From: an uncultured Draconibacterium sp.
GTDB lineage: Bacteria; Bacteroidota; Bacteroidia; Bacteroidales; Prolixibacteraceae
Reading direction: 5' to 3'
DNA length: 64,000 bases
NCBI RefSeq assembly: GCF_963675065.1
Contig: NZ_OY775906.1
Coordinates: 3,574,001-3,638,000 of the forward strand
How positions within the stretch are numbered: the first letter of the stretch is position 1; each line of letters begins with the position of its first letter. Below the pieces are notes generated by a model, which had not been told where the DNA came from, did not search any database, and was given only the letters and a program-made list of their open reading frames with translations. This document shows, piece by piece, positions 19,319 to 28,655 of this stretch. Both the position numbers and the translations under genes were made by a program.

Positions 19319-20059
19319 TTATAAGTCCCGCGCACTTCGCCCAAAACTCCTATACTCGTCGCGTTCAATATCAATTTCGGGCTCAATGTATTCGCCATTG
19401 TGTGGAATAAATGCCAGGTATTTACTTGGTATTCCGCGATCGAGCCACTGTTTTTCGTAAAACGTACGGATACGCAATACATCTGTCAAACCTTCCCACT
19501 CGTATAAATTATCGGTTGCGGACAATATTTCGAATTGATTCAGTCTGGCCATTTCCAGCGTGTAGTTATACTGAAAATTACTGTCGGTTTTTAAGTGCAC
19601 CACACCGCCGGGTTTCAGAAAATTCCGGTATTTATTCAGAAACGTTGTTGACGTTAAGCGTTTCCGGGCTTTCCGCATTTGCGGATCGGGGAAAGTGAGC
19701 CAGATTTCATCCACCTCATTTTCGGCAAAAAACTGCGGAATCAATTCGATGTTGGTACGCAAAAATCCCACATTTGTCATTTCGCGCTGATAGGCCAGTT
19801 TTGCGCCTTTCCACAGCCGCGCGCCTTTAATATCCACACCAATATAGTTAATGTTCGGATTCATTGCCGCCAGCTCAACGGTATACTCACCCTTGCCACA
19901 ACCCAACTCTAAAATTATGGGCTGATCGTTTTTAAAAAATTCGGCCGACCATTTTCCTTTTAAATGAAAATCATCGTGCCCAACCTTATGAAACGGCGCC
20001 TGAACAACATGTTCAAAGCCTTGCATTTCATCAAATTTCTTCAGCTTTCCTTTTCCCAC
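19319..20059 (-). CDS. trmB: tRNA (guanine-N7-)-methyltransferase TrmB
   Basis: TrmB makes m7G46 in the variable loop of tRNAs using S-adenosylmethionine. Motif I is ILELGCGKGEYTVELA (about residues 50-65), followed by NYIGVDIKGARLWKGA, and the family signature LTFPDPQMRKARKR near the centre. GGVVHLKTDS is motif VI-like. At 246 aa it is slightly longer than the E. coli enzyme. It is 44 bp downstream of gldH on the same strand and may be cotranscribed with it. Confidence 0.93.
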   Translation of the reverse strand: MGKGKLKKFDEMQGFEHVVQAPFHKVGHDDFHLKGKWSAEFFKNDQPIILELGCGKGEYTVELAAMNPNINYIGVDIKGARLWKGAKLAYQREMTNVGFLRTNIELIPQFFAENEVDEIWLTFPDPQMRKARKRLTSTTFLNKYRNFLKPGGVVHLKTDSNFQYNYTLEMARLNQFEILSATDNLYEWEGLTDVLRIRTFYEKQWLDRGIPSKYLAFIPHNGEYIEPEIDIERDEYRSFGRSARDL

Positions 20060-20103
20060 TTTTCAAAAATAAACTGCTTGTATTAATAAATTCTGTTGAT
20101 TTC

Positions 20104-20574
20104 TTATTTGATTTTTTCAACCCGCACACCCACGTCGGAAATTCCTTTTAGTTCGTCGTTTCGCATGCCCTGCTGTAAACTTATGGTGTAATCGCCCGAG
20201 CGGGGGAAAAACACGTTTCGCCGATAAATAGCCTTCCGGGTTTTTAATCCACCAAAACCTTCACCCAGCCATTTCCCTGAAGGATCGGCCAGCACCATTT
20301 CGAAGGTATCTTTCACAGCTTCGCCACCGGGTTGCTCGATGGTAACAAACAACCACAGGTTGCTGTAGCGGTAATCTACGTTGTTGCGCACATTAATATA
20401 AAGATTATGATTTTGAAGGGTATCGGTAAGGGGCACCTTAAACACCACAAGCGAATCTTTGTTCCAAACGCCTTTGTCTATTGGCTTGTATTTATCGAAA
20501 ACGCTGTGAGAATCGCAAGCTGCCATCAACACCACAATTCCCGCAAAAAGTATAACCTGAAAAAAACGACTCAT
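20104..20574 (-). CDS. gldH: Gliding motility lipoprotein GldH
   Basis: GldH is an envelope lipoprotein known from gliding Bacteroidota; many non-gliding members also carry it. The N-terminal lipoprotein signal ends in VLMAACDS (Cys20). The mature part has the family pattern: NHNLYINVRNNVDYRYSNL, a WLFVTIEQPGG strand, WLGEGFG and FPRSGDYTISLQQGMR. At 156 aa it has the normal length. The arrangement PSP1-gldH with holB upstream is a common Bacteroidota neighbourhood. With porX and porW it makes three secretion/gliding-associated genes within 9 kb. Confidence 0.9.
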   Translation of the reverse strand: MSRFFQVILFAGIVVLMAACDSHSVFDKYKPIDKGVWNKDSLVVFKVPLTDTLQNHNLYINVRNNVDYRYSNLWLFVTIEQPGGEAVKDTFEMVLADPSGKWLGEGFGGLKTRKAIYRRNVFFPRSGDYTISLQQGMRNDELKGISDVGVRVEKIK

Positions 20575-20641
20575 TCTGTTTCAACTATTTTTTTTTCGAA
20601 AGATCATTACATCAAACGCTGTAATACGCAAGTTGTTTTCT

Positions 20642-21910
20642 TTAATCACGGTTTGGGTTACGATTTTGATTGGATCGCCGGTTTTGACTACCCCCGCGAT
20701 TTTGTTTCGAACTGCGACTTTGGCCACCTTCCTCTCCACTATTTTGTTTTCGGTCTGGTCTTTGACCCCGCGCATTTGGCTGATTTTGATTTCTGTTTCG
20801 ATTGGGATTACGACGGTTACTTCGCTTTTTCGAGCGGCTTTTTTTCTTCGCCTGGTCAAAACGATCCAGATCTTCCTGCCCTACCACATTATGGAATGTA
20901 TCTTCTTTCTGTGCTTCGGCATCGTATTTTTCAATTACCAGTTTCTCGGGTTTTTTGCCGCTACGATTTAAGCGCAACACTTCTTTTACTCGTTTTACAG
21001 GAACAGCGATCAAAGTGCCGGGGCCGTTGCCTCTTGGCGCATACCAATAAATTCCACCAAAAATATCGGCTTTTAAAAACGAAAAAGTCATGTGTTCCGT
21101 TTCTAGCGGAATATGGTTTGGCGGGAAATCCTTTGTTGCATCAATATAAGCATCCACCTCGAAATTGAGGCAGCACTTCAGTTTTCCACATTGCCCGGCC
21201 AGCTTTTGCGGGTTGAGCGAAATCTCCTGATGACGGGCTGCATTGGTTGTTACCGACACAAAATTACTCATCCATGTTGAGCAGCACAGTGTTCTTCCAC
21301 AAGGGCCAATTCCACCAATACGGCCGGCTTCCTGGCGCGCCCCAATTTGTTTCATCTCGATGCGGATGCGGAAGGTTTCGGCCAGTACTTTTATCAACTG
21401 ACGAAAATCAACTCGTCCGTCGGCAATGTAATAGAATATGGCCTTCGTTTTATCGCCCTGGTATTCCACATCACCAATTTTCATGTCAAGGCCAAGGTCT
21501 TGAACTATCTGCCGCGACTTGATCATGGTTTCATGTTCCAGCGAAATAGCTTCTTTCCACTTGTCAATATCAACCGGTTTGGCATGGCGGTAAACTTTGC
21601 GGTATTCGCCATTGTTCAGGGTTACTTTGTGGCGTTTCATTTGCTCGAAAACCAGCTCCCCTTTTAGCGAAATAATACCAATGTCGTGACCCGGATTTCC
21701 TTCAACGGCCACCAATTCACCAACTTTTAGCTTTAAATTATTTACGTTTTTGTAGTAGTCTTTTCGGGTATTTTTAAAACGCACCTCAACAATGTCTTCG
21801 CCTTTGTAAGCAGGCTGAACATCGCCAAGCCAATCGGTTACCTGCAGTTTTCCGCAGTTTCCAACTTTCGTTTGACAAATCCCTCTATCTGTGGTATTTA
21901 CTTCTTTCAT
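20642..21910 (-). CDS. PSP1/RicT (YaaT)-like protein with a long Arg/Asn-rich tail
   Basis: The PSP1 domain covers about residues 35-260. Cysteines cluster in ICQTKVGNCG, GIGPCGRTLCCSTW and AGQCGKLKCC. In Bacillus the homologue RicT (YaaT) binds Fe-S clusters as part of the Ric complex that affects RNase Y-dependent RNA processing; whether that applies here is inference. After about residue 345 the protein changes to a strongly basic, low-complexity tail of K/R/S/N repeats (for example NRNRNQNQPN), likely disordered and RNA-binding. holB lies 167 bp upstream on the same strand. Confidence 0.85.
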   Translation of the reverse strand: MKEVNTTDRGICQTKVGNCGKLQVTDWLGDVQPAYKGEDIVEVRFKNTRKDYYKNVNNLKLKVGELVAVEGNPGHDIGIISLKGELVFEQMKRHKVTLNNGEYRKVYRHAKPVDIDKWKEAISLEHETMIKSRQIVQDLGLDMKIGDVEYQGDKTKAIFYYIADGRVDFRQLIKVLAETFRIRIEMKQIGARQEAGRIGGIGPCGRTLCCSTWMSNFVSVTTNAARHQEISLNPQKLAGQCGKLKCCLNFEVDAYIDATKDFPPNHIPLETEHMTFSFLKADIFGGIYWYAPRGNGPGTLIAVPVKRVKEVLRLNRSGKKPEKLVIEKYDAEAQKEDTFHNVVGQEDLDRFDQAKKKSRSKKRSNRRNPNRNRNQNQPNARGQRPDRKQNSGEEGGQSRSSKQNRGGSQNRRSNQNRNPNRD

Positions 21911-22077
21911 TTTTTAGGCTTAAGTCCCCGGCTCTCCAATATTCATCAAAGGCCTGTTTTATCTGGCAAGGCCAAGATAATGAATTAACCAACAAAAGTA
22001 ATGATTAATAGCAATTTGATAGCTAATGGGTTGGTTTTTAAAATGAATCTAAAAAGGGAAATGACAAGACGGAATAA

Positions 22078-23202
22078 CTACCGCTTAATCAGCCTCACCA
22101 TTCGCAAACCGGTATCCATAAAAACAATACGCGGATTTCCGTTCATGGAGATGTGTTTTATGGCCAGCTCAAATTCGTCGGCAAAAGCCACAATGTTGCG
22201 CTCGTTAATAAAAGGTGCGAATTTTTTGGCCCAGTCTTTTTCGGCACGGTTCATATACACAATTTCGCTGCGGTTCATGTTCGATACAAAATATTCGCGC
22301 ACCAAACGCAACGAAGCCGCAAAAAAGGCCTTCTGTTTGTCGCGGCCAATCTTTGCCATTTCATCGGCCCAGTCAATCATCTCTTTCACCTGCCGGGCGT
22401 AGGCAAAACGCATCATTTCCTGAAACTTTTGGAAATAAAACTGCTCATCGTCCGACGGCGATAGATAGCTGAGTGCTTTCAGGTAACTTCCCGAAGCCAG
22501 GTGAACCGCATCGGGAATAATTGCCGGATCGACTCCCTCAATTTTCAGCAAGGCATTTTTAATGGATTGATTATCGACAAAAGGAAACTTTACCAGTTGT
22601 GCCCGCGAACGAATGGTGCCAATCACCCCTTCTTCGTTTTCGGTAACCAAAATAAAAAGTGTTTTGCTGGGCGGCTCCTCAATCATTTTCAGCAGCTTGT
22701 TCGAGCAGGCGATGTTCATTTTCTCGGGCAGCCAGATTATCATCACTTTAAACTCCGACTCAAACGATTTCAAGTTCAGTTTTCGCAGGATCGACTCGCT
22801 TTCGCGTTCGTAAATTTCGCCTTGCGCATTTCCGGCATCAATGTGGCTCAACCAGCCGCTAAGTTCGAAATACGGATTGGCCAAAACCTTCTCGCGCCAC
22901 TTCGGAAGAAAATCGTCGCTAACCGGTTTATTAAACTGTTTGGCATTGAAAATAGGGAATACAAAATGCAAATCGGGATGCGCCATTTTTTGGTATTTGT
23001 GGCACGACGGGCAGGTGCCGCACGAATCGGTTTCGCTGCGTTTTTTGCACGAAACATACTGTGCATAAGCCAAAGCCATGGCCAACTTACCGGTTCCCGA
23101 CGGGCCGGAAAATAACTGTGCGTGACTGATTCGTTGCTCCTGTACCGACCTGATCAGGCGGCTTTTTATATTCTCTTGTCCTACTACGTCGTTGAAAAAC
23201 AT
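22078..23202 (-). CDS. holB: DNA polymerase III delta' subunit (HolB)
   Basis: This is the clamp-loader delta' subunit. Residues from MFFNDVVGQENIK lead to the P-loop-like GPSGTGK, a four-Cys zinc module between the C in VSCKKR and CGTCPSC, and later LLKMIEEPPSKTLFIL and GTIRSRAQ, the sensor/arginine-finger region. I start at 23202 (MFFND); upstream in-frame codons give a 19-residue extension with no family resemblance. Length 374 aa. It is the first gene of the minus-strand run holB-ricT-like-gldH-trmB. Confidence 0.9.
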   Translation of the reverse strand: MFFNDVVGQENIKSRLIRSVQEQRISHAQLFSGPSGTGKLAMALAYAQYVSCKKRSETDSCGTCPSCHKYQKMAHPDLHFVFPIFNAKQFNKPVSDDFLPKWREKVLANPYFELSGWLSHIDAGNAQGEIYERESESILRKLNLKSFESEFKVMIIWLPEKMNIACSNKLLKMIEEPPSKTLFILVTENEEGVIGTIRSRAQLVKFPFVDNQSIKNALLKIEGVDPAIIPDAVHLASGSYLKALSYLSPSDDEQFYFQKFQEMMRFAYARQVKEMIDWADEMAKIGRDKQKAFFAASLRLVREYFVSNMNRSEIVYMNRAEKDWAKKFAPFINERNIVAFADEFELAIKHISMNGNPRIVFMDTGLRMVRLIKR

Positions 23203-23922
23203 AAGCCAAAAATAGTACTTAATTCTGAAAGTTGGCAATATGCAAAATACAGTTGGCAAAGTTTCAAGTCACGAGCCACTAGCTTCGAGCTAATCTTCTT
23301 TGTGGTAGAAACTTTTAAACACAAAGACTCGAAGACACTAAGAATTAAACCACATTAGACACATAGAAAACATTAGGTATTAAATACTTCAAGGTTTATC
23401 TGTTTGCCTATTGCCATTTGCCTATTGCAAATTTATACCTTTTCAAATTGTCTGTTGTTAAGTGGTAAAACTGAGAACTGCGACTGAAAACTTTCTACTC
23501 ATTCTGCAATCTAAAATCGTTAAACACGAAGGCTCAAAGACACGAAGAACTAAACCACATCAGACACATAGAAAACATTAGGTATTAAATACTTCAAGGT
23601 TTAACTGTTTGCCTATTGCCTATTTAAACCTTTCTATATTGTTCTATTGCCAAATTGTAGAACTGAAAATTGCGACTGTATACTGCGACTGAAAACTGTA
23701 AACTTTCTTCCCACTTCTGGAATCTAAAATCGTTAATCTGCAATCGATATTCAATTACTCATCATTCCCCATTCTAATACGCTAACATTCAACCATTCCT
23801 CCACTCCTCTAAATCTTACCGCAACATTAAATTATGAAAGGCCTTAAAATTCCACTGTTTTTTCGAGCTATTAATTTCTATCTTTGGTTGGATTTTTCAA
23901 AAAACACTAAAAATAAAATATC
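23203..23922. repeat. 720-bp gene-free spacer with a tandem duplication of about 205 bp
   Basis: Two tandem units begin with TAAACAC at 23316 and 23521. The block at about 23346-23411 (CATTAGGTATTAAATACTTC inside it) recurs almost unchanged at about 23551-23616. Each unit ends with TTGCCTATTGCC phrases, ACTGCGACTGAAAACT and AATCTAAAATCGTTAA. Related words occur at 11566-11868, 19280-19318, 30820-30900 and 31385-31455. No start/stop arrangement or codon pattern suggests a gene. The last 50 bp hold the pgk promoter. Confidence 0.75.
23879..23886 (+). promoter_or_regulatory. pgk: -7 box (TATCTTTG) of pgk
   Basis: This is an exact TAnnTTTG match 36 bp before the pgk ATG. A weak TGTTT sits near the expected -33 position (about 23856). 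Confidence 0.65.
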
Positions 23923-25119
23923 ATGCAAACTATTAGCAGCTATGACTTTAAAGGAAAAAGAGCTCTTATTCGCGTTGATTTCAACGTGCCTTTAAACGAC
24001 AAATTCGAGATTACCGACGATACACGTATGCGTGCCGCGCTTCCAACAATTAAAAAAATTATTGAAGGTGGTGGTTCGCCAATCATCATGTCGCACCTTG
24101 GTCGTCCGAAAAATGGTCCTGAAGAAAAATTCTCGCTAAAACCATTGGTAAATCACCTGAGCGAACTGCTTGGTGGTGCTACTGTAAAAATCGCTCCTGA
24201 CTGTATTGGCGAAGAAGTAAAAGCCATGGCAGAGAATGTAAAACCGGGAGAAGTGCTGATTCTTGAAAACCTGCGTTTTTACAAAGAAGAAACTGCCGGC
24301 GACGAAGAATTTGCTGCTAAATTAGCTGAAAACGGCGACTGCTGGGTGAACGATGCTTTTGGTACAGCTCACCGTGCACACGCTTCAACAGCTGTAATCG
24401 CTAAGTTTTTCCCGAACGACAAAATGTTTGGATTCTTGATTGAGAGTGAAGTAAAAAGCCTTGACAAAGTAGTAAAAGCACCACAGCGTCCGCTTACTGC
24501 AATTATGGGTGGAGCTAAAGTTTCGTCAAAAATTACCATTATCGAAAACCTGCTCGACAAAGTAGACAACCTGATTTTGGGTGGTGGAATGAAATTTACT
24601 TTTGTGAAAGCTCACGGTGGTAAAGTAGGTAGCTCAATTTGCGAAGACGACTTCCTGGAAACAGCATTGAATATTGAAAAGCTGGCAAAAGAAAAAGGCG
24701 TAAACCTTTACATGGCAAGCGATGTTCTTGCTGCCGATGCATTTAGCAACGATGCTAACACGAAGGTTCTTCCTATTGGCGAAATTCCTGATGGATGGAT
24801 GGGACTGGATGCAGGTCCTGATGCCATTGAAAGCTTTAAGAAGGTTATCGAAAAATCAGGAACGATTCTTTGGAATGGTCCGATTGGTGTTTTCGAAATG
24901 GAAGCTTTTGCTGAAGGAACAAGAGCAGTTGGTGAAGCCGTTGTTGAAGCAACAAAAAAAGGTGCATTCTCGCTTGTTGGTGGTGGCGACTCGGTAGCTG
25001 CGGTTAATCAACTGGGATTTGCCGATGGCGTTTCTTACATCTCAACTGCAGGTGGCGCACTGTTGGAATACCTCGAAGGAAAAACGCTTCCTGGTGTTGC
25101 TGCTGTTCGTGGCGAATAA
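23923..25119 (+). CDS. pgk: Phosphoglycerate kinase
   Basis: The glycolytic enzyme interconverts 1,3-bisphosphoglycerate/ADP and 3-phosphoglycerate/ATP in the cytosol. RVDFNVPLN is at the N-terminus, followed by SHLGRPK (substrate arginine), NLRFYKEE, NDAFGTAHRAHAST, then the C-domain GGAKVSSKI, WNGPIGVFE and LVGGGDSVAA for nucleotide binding. 398 aa is standard. It is monocistronic, with its own promoter and terminator. Confidence 0.97.
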   Translation: MQTISSYDFKGKRALIRVDFNVPLNDKFEITDDTRMRAALPTIKKIIEGGGSPIIMSHLGRPKNGPEEKFSLKPLVNHLSELLGGATVKIAPDCIGEEVKAMAENVKPGEVLILENLRFYKEETAGDEEFAAKLAENGDCWVNDAFGTAHRAHASTAVIAKFFPNDKMFGFLIESEVKSLDKVVKAPQRPLTAIMGGAKVSSKITIIENLLDKVDNLILGGGMKFTFVKAHGGKVGSSICEDDFLETALNIEKLAKEKGVNLYMASDVLAADAFSNDANTKVLPIGEIPDGWMGLDAGPDAIESFKKVIEKSGTILWNGPIGVFEMEAFAEGTRAVGEAVVEATKKGAFSLVGGGDSVAAVNQLGFADGVSYISTAGGALLEYLEGKTLPGVAAVRGE

Positions 25120-25142
25120 TCAAAAACTACAATAATACATTG

Positions 25143-25179
25143 AAAAGCCTGGTTCGTTTCGGACCGGGCTTTTTTTTTC
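25143..25179 (+). terminator. Rho-independent terminator of pgk
   Basis: The stem AAAAGCCTGGTTC pairs with the complementary arm GGACCGGGCTTTT through two G-T wobbles and is followed by a run of nine Ts. It lies 24 bp after the pgk stop. Confidence 0.9.
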
Positions 25180-25207
25180 GCTGAAAGTCGATCAAAGGAA
25201 GACAGCT

Positions 25208-25484
25208 ATTTTTCGTCCGGGACAACCATGAGCATTGAACAACTTTCTTCGCCGGACGATTTAAACGATAACCTTTTACCCGGGGCGGCGTAATTCAACG
25301 AATTACTCTACCCCGGGCTAAAGTAAAAAGCACTTTCAGCGCTTTAATTAAAAGCCCAAAGGGGCGAAAAGCAATAACCCGGGGCGACTGACGGCAATCA
25401 GGAAGCGCCGGGAAAGTGAGTGAGGTCGAACTCGTCCGGCGAAGACAGTTGGATAGAGATGGTTCGCCACCCCGGACGAAAAAA
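25208..25484. repeat. 277-bp GC-rich nested-palindrome element
   Basis: The outer arms are perfect 13-bp inverted repeats, TTTTTCGTCCGGG (25209-25221) and CCCGGACGAAAAA (25471-25483). Inside them is a perfect 14-bp pair, TCTTCGCCGGACGA (25246-25259) and its complement (25432-25445). Inside that is a hairpin CCCGGGG (25279-25285)/CCCCGGG (25311-25317) enclosing GTAATTC/GAATTAC. The element is much more GC-rich than its surroundings. No protein is encoded. A MITE/REP-like element or a structured RNA are both possible. Confidence 0.7.
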
Positions 25485-25626
25485 CCGAAAGAAACTTTAA
25501 ACTGATTGCATAAAAAAGCTAAGAATGGGTCAAATTTCTAATCTACGACTTTCTTTGTCTATCAATCCCACCCTTGAACATAACACCCCTACTATCTGTT
25601 TCATAACAAACTTAAAACAGCAAAAA

Positions 25627-25815
25627 ATGAAAGCTAACGTAGGATCAATTGACAGACTATTACGAATAATTGTTGGATTGATAATTGCTATTATCGGGGT
25701 TATTTTCGACAGCTGGTGGGGCTTGATTGGCATCATTCCATTGGCAACCGGACTTTTTAGGTTTTGTCCGATGTATTTCCCGCTTAAAATTTCTACTACA
25801 GGAAAGGATGAATAA
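25627..25815 (+). CDS. DUF2892 small membrane protein
   Basis: This is a 62-aa inner-membrane protein with the DUF2892 pattern: MKANVGSIDRLLRIIVG, a first membrane helix (IIVGLIIAIIGVIF), a short WWGLIG turn, a second helix ending in TGLFRFCPMY. The single Cys in FCPMY is conserved in this family, which is often found with rhodanese-like sulfur proteins. I start at the ATG at 25627; the upstream in-frame extension of 34 residues is not family-like. Function is unknown. Confidence 0.85.
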   Translation: MKANVGSIDRLLRIIVGLIIAIIGVIFDSWWGLIGIIPLATGLFRFCPMYFPLKISTTGKDE

Positions 25816-26045
25816 GCTACAACCGCGGTTTTTGCACGTCGAATTTTAGTTGTGGTTTACCCTCTAACCAAATTAACAGCACTCATTCCAAACGATGCTG
25901 AATGCAAGACTATTATTGCAACTCTTCTGAAAACCTTCTCGAAGCATAGAATATCTAAAACAAGAAAACTGAATTTATTTAGGGGCTATCTTTAGGTTAT
26001 TACTTGTGTTTTTATCAATTTTGAAAAGTAATAAACTATTATACT

Positions 26046-28640
26046 ATGAATGCGATTAACCGCTGGCCGCTTCTGGCCATTTTTGTGCTGCTCTTTTCGG
26101 TAGCTTGTACTACCAATGAATCTGACCCTGACCTTATGATACAAAAAGAACTAAACACCAACTGGACATTTAACCAGGTGGGCGAAAATGAATGGTTGCC
26201 TGCAACAGTTCCGGGAACAGTTCATACCGATTTACTGGCCAACGAAAAGATTGAAGATCCTTTTTATCGGTTGAATGAGTTGGATCAGCAATGGATCGAC
26301 AAAGTAGACTGGGAATATAAAAGCACTTTCACGGTTGACAAGACATTTTTGAACCGCGATAAAATTGTTATTGATTTTGAAGGACTCGACACGTATGCCG
26401 ACGTTTCGGTGAACGGCGAAGAAGTACTTTCGGCCGATAACATGTTTCGCGAGTGGCAGGTGGATGTAAAAGACCTGTTAAAAGAAGGTGATAACGAAAT
26501 ACACATTGTTTTTCGCTCGCCAATTGTTGAAGGACTGAAAAAATACGATGCCAACGGATTTGTTTATCCGGGTGGCGAAAACGACCAGGCCGAACGTGGT
26601 GAGGTAGAAGGCAACAAACGCGTTAGCATTTACACCCGTAAAGCCGGCTACCATTTTGGTTGGGACTGGGGTCCGCGACTCGTAACCAGTGGTATCTGGA
26701 AACCGGTTTACCTGAAAGCCTGGGACAATGCAACCATCCAGAACCTGCAAATCGTTCAGCACGAAGTTTCGGAAGAAAAAGCAACATTCACAGCTGTTTT
26801 CGAAGTAGATGCAGTTAAGAAAACAAAAGCTACCATTACTATTAATAACGACGGACAAAGTCTGGCTTCAAGTGAAGTTAGTTTGACTCCGGGCGTTAAT
26901 ACGTATTCAGTTGATTTTGAAATTGCTAATCCACAGCTATGGTGGACCAACGGTTTGGGAGAAGCACACTTATACAATCTTTCAGGAGTTTTGGATGTAA
27001 AAGGCCGCACGGTTACTGAAGATACCCGAATTGGAATTCGCACACTGGAACTGGTTCGCGAAAAAGACGACGATGGTACTTCGTTCTATTTCAAATTGAA
27101 CGGACACCCGGTATTTATGAAGGGTGCCAACTACATTCCGAACGATATGTTCCTGCCACGCGTTACCGACGAAAATTATTGTAAAGTTGTTGAAAATGCT
27201 AAAAATGCAAACAACAATATGTTGCGTGTTTGGGGAGGTGGTATTTACGAAAACGATATTTTCTACGACCTCTGCGACGAAAACGGAATTCTGATCTGGC
27301 AGGACTTTATGTTTGCCTGTGCCATGTTCCCGAATAATCCTGAGTTTTTGGACAACATCAAACACGAAGCTATTGACAATGTAAAACGCCTGCGCAATCA
27401 CCCAAGTATTGCTTTATGGTGCGGAAACAACGAAATCCTGACCGCCTGGAACACCTGGGGATGGAAAAAAATTGCTGCCGATCAGGGCGACGATGTTTCG
27501 GAAAAAGTTTGGCAGGCTTATGTTGATATTTTCCATAAAACGCTACCCGACGTGGTGAATGAATACGATCCTTCGCGCAGCTACTGGGGATCAAGTCCAT
27601 CATCTGGACTTGGCGTCCAAGCCGACCTTGTAAATGGCGACGAACACTACTGGGGAGTTTGGTGGGCAAAAGAGCCGTTCAGTACATACGCCACTCACCT
27701 GGCGCGTTTTATGAGCGAATACGGTTTCCAGAGTTTCCCTGAAATGGCGTCGGTGCGTAAATATGCCGAGCCGGAAGATTACGATATTTACTCGGAAGTG
27801 ATGGAATCGCATCAGCGTTCGTCAATCGGTAACGGAACCATCGAATATTACATGCTTCAGGAATACAAAAAACCAAAAGATTTTGAATCATTCCTGTATG
27901 TAAACCATGTGCTACAAGCCGACGGAATTAAATTCGGATTGGAAGGACACCGCCGTGCCATGCCGTTTTGTATGGGAAGTTTGTACTGGCAGATCAACGA
28001 TGTTTGGCCAGTGGCGTCGTGGAGTTCAACCGACTACTACCAAAAATGGAAAGCACTTCAATATTACGTAAAAAAGGGTTTCAGCCAGGTTTTGGTTAGC
28101 CCGTACGAAGAAGGAATTAAGTTTAAAGTGGGTATTGTTAACGATCGCCTGGAGCCAATTCAAGCCGAGCTGCGTTTGCAAATGGTTGATTTCGACGGAC
28201 AGGTAATTTGGGAAGAAGCTCATCTGGTTGATATTCCGGCCAACTCGAGCGACGACTATTTTGATGTAAACAAAAACGAGTGGCGTTACAAATACAGAAG
28301 AAATCTGAAAAACGTTGTATTCACTACCGAGCTGGTTGAAAATGGAAAAGTTCTTTCGAAAAACAATTACTACTTCCTGCCATTTAAAAACCTGAGCGTT
28401 AAAGCTCCGCAGGTTGAATATGCAATTACAAAAGCCGATAACGGTTTCGACATCGTTTTAAAAACCGACAAGCTGGCTAAAAACCTGTTCATGGAAATTG
28501 GTGACGAAGATGGATTCTTCTCCGACAACTACTTTGATTTGCTGCCCAACGAAAAGGTATCGATCAATTTAAAAACCGATATTTCGGAAGAAAAACTAAA
28601 TGAAGTACTGACCATTCGTACTTTGGATGATGCATTTTAA
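26046..28640 (+). CDS. Beta-mannosidase-type glycoside hydrolase family 2 lipoprotein
   Basis: This GH2 enzyme removes terminal beta-linked mannose (or a related sugar) from oligosaccharides. Lipoprotein signal with lipobox FSVAC (Cys21) places it at the envelope. The GH2 plan is visible: jelly-roll domain (PATVPGTVHTDL near residue 55), Ig-like domain, and TIM barrel from about residue 340 with MLRVWGGGIYE. The acid/base is Glu463 in LWCGNNE and the nucleophile Glu558 in MSEYGFQS. 864 aa is in the normal range for beta-mannosidases. No SusC/D pair is adjacent, so it is not in an obvious polysaccharide utilisation locus. Confidence 0.9.
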   Translation: MNAINRWPLLAIFVLLFSVACTTNESDPDLMIQKELNTNWTFNQVGENEWLPATVPGTVHTDLLANEKIEDPFYRLNELDQQWIDKVDWEYKSTFTVDKTFLNRDKIVIDFEGLDTYADVSVNGEEVLSADNMFREWQVDVKDLLKEGDNEIHIVFRSPIVEGLKKYDANGFVYPGGENDQAERGEVEGNKRVSIYTRKAGYHFGWDWGPRLVTSGIWKPVYLKAWDNATIQNLQIVQHEVSEEKATFTAVFEVDAVKKTKATITINNDGQSLASSEVSLTPGVNTYSVDFEIANPQLWWTNGLGEAHLYNLSGVLDVKGRTVTEDTRIGIRTLELVREKDDDGTSFYFKLNGHPVFMKGANYIPNDMFLPRVTDENYCKVVENAKNANNNMLRVWGGGIYENDIFYDLCDENGILIWQDFMFACAMFPNNPEFLDNIKHEAIDNVKRLRNHPSIALWCGNNEILTAWNTWGWKKIAADQGDDVSEKVWQAYVDIFHKTLPDVVNEYDPSRSYWGSSPSSGLGVQADLVNGDEHYWGVWWAKEPFSTYATHLARFMSEYGFQSFPEMASVRKYAEPEDYDIYSEVMESHQRSSIGNGTIEYYMLQEYKKPKDFESFLYVNHVLQADGIKFGLEGHRRAMPFCMGSLYWQINDVWPVASWSSTDYYQKWKALQYYVKKGFSQVLVSPYEEGIKFKVGIVNDRLEPIQAELRLQMVDFDGQVIWEEAHLVDIPANSSDDYFDVNKNEWRYKYRRNLKNVVFTTELVENGKVLSKNNYYFLPFKNLSVKAPQVEYAITKADNGFDIVLKTDKLAKNLFMEIGDEDGFFSDNYFDLLPNEKVSINLKTDISEEKLNEVLTIRTLDDAF

Positions 28641-28655
28641 TTGATGATAATTCCG

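Noticed and set aside
20332..21168. 278-aa plus-strand frame opposite gldH and the PSP1 gene
   Set aside because: It is antisense to two recognised genes and rich in Phe/His/Tyr, as expected for the complement of Lys/Arg/Asn-rich coding.
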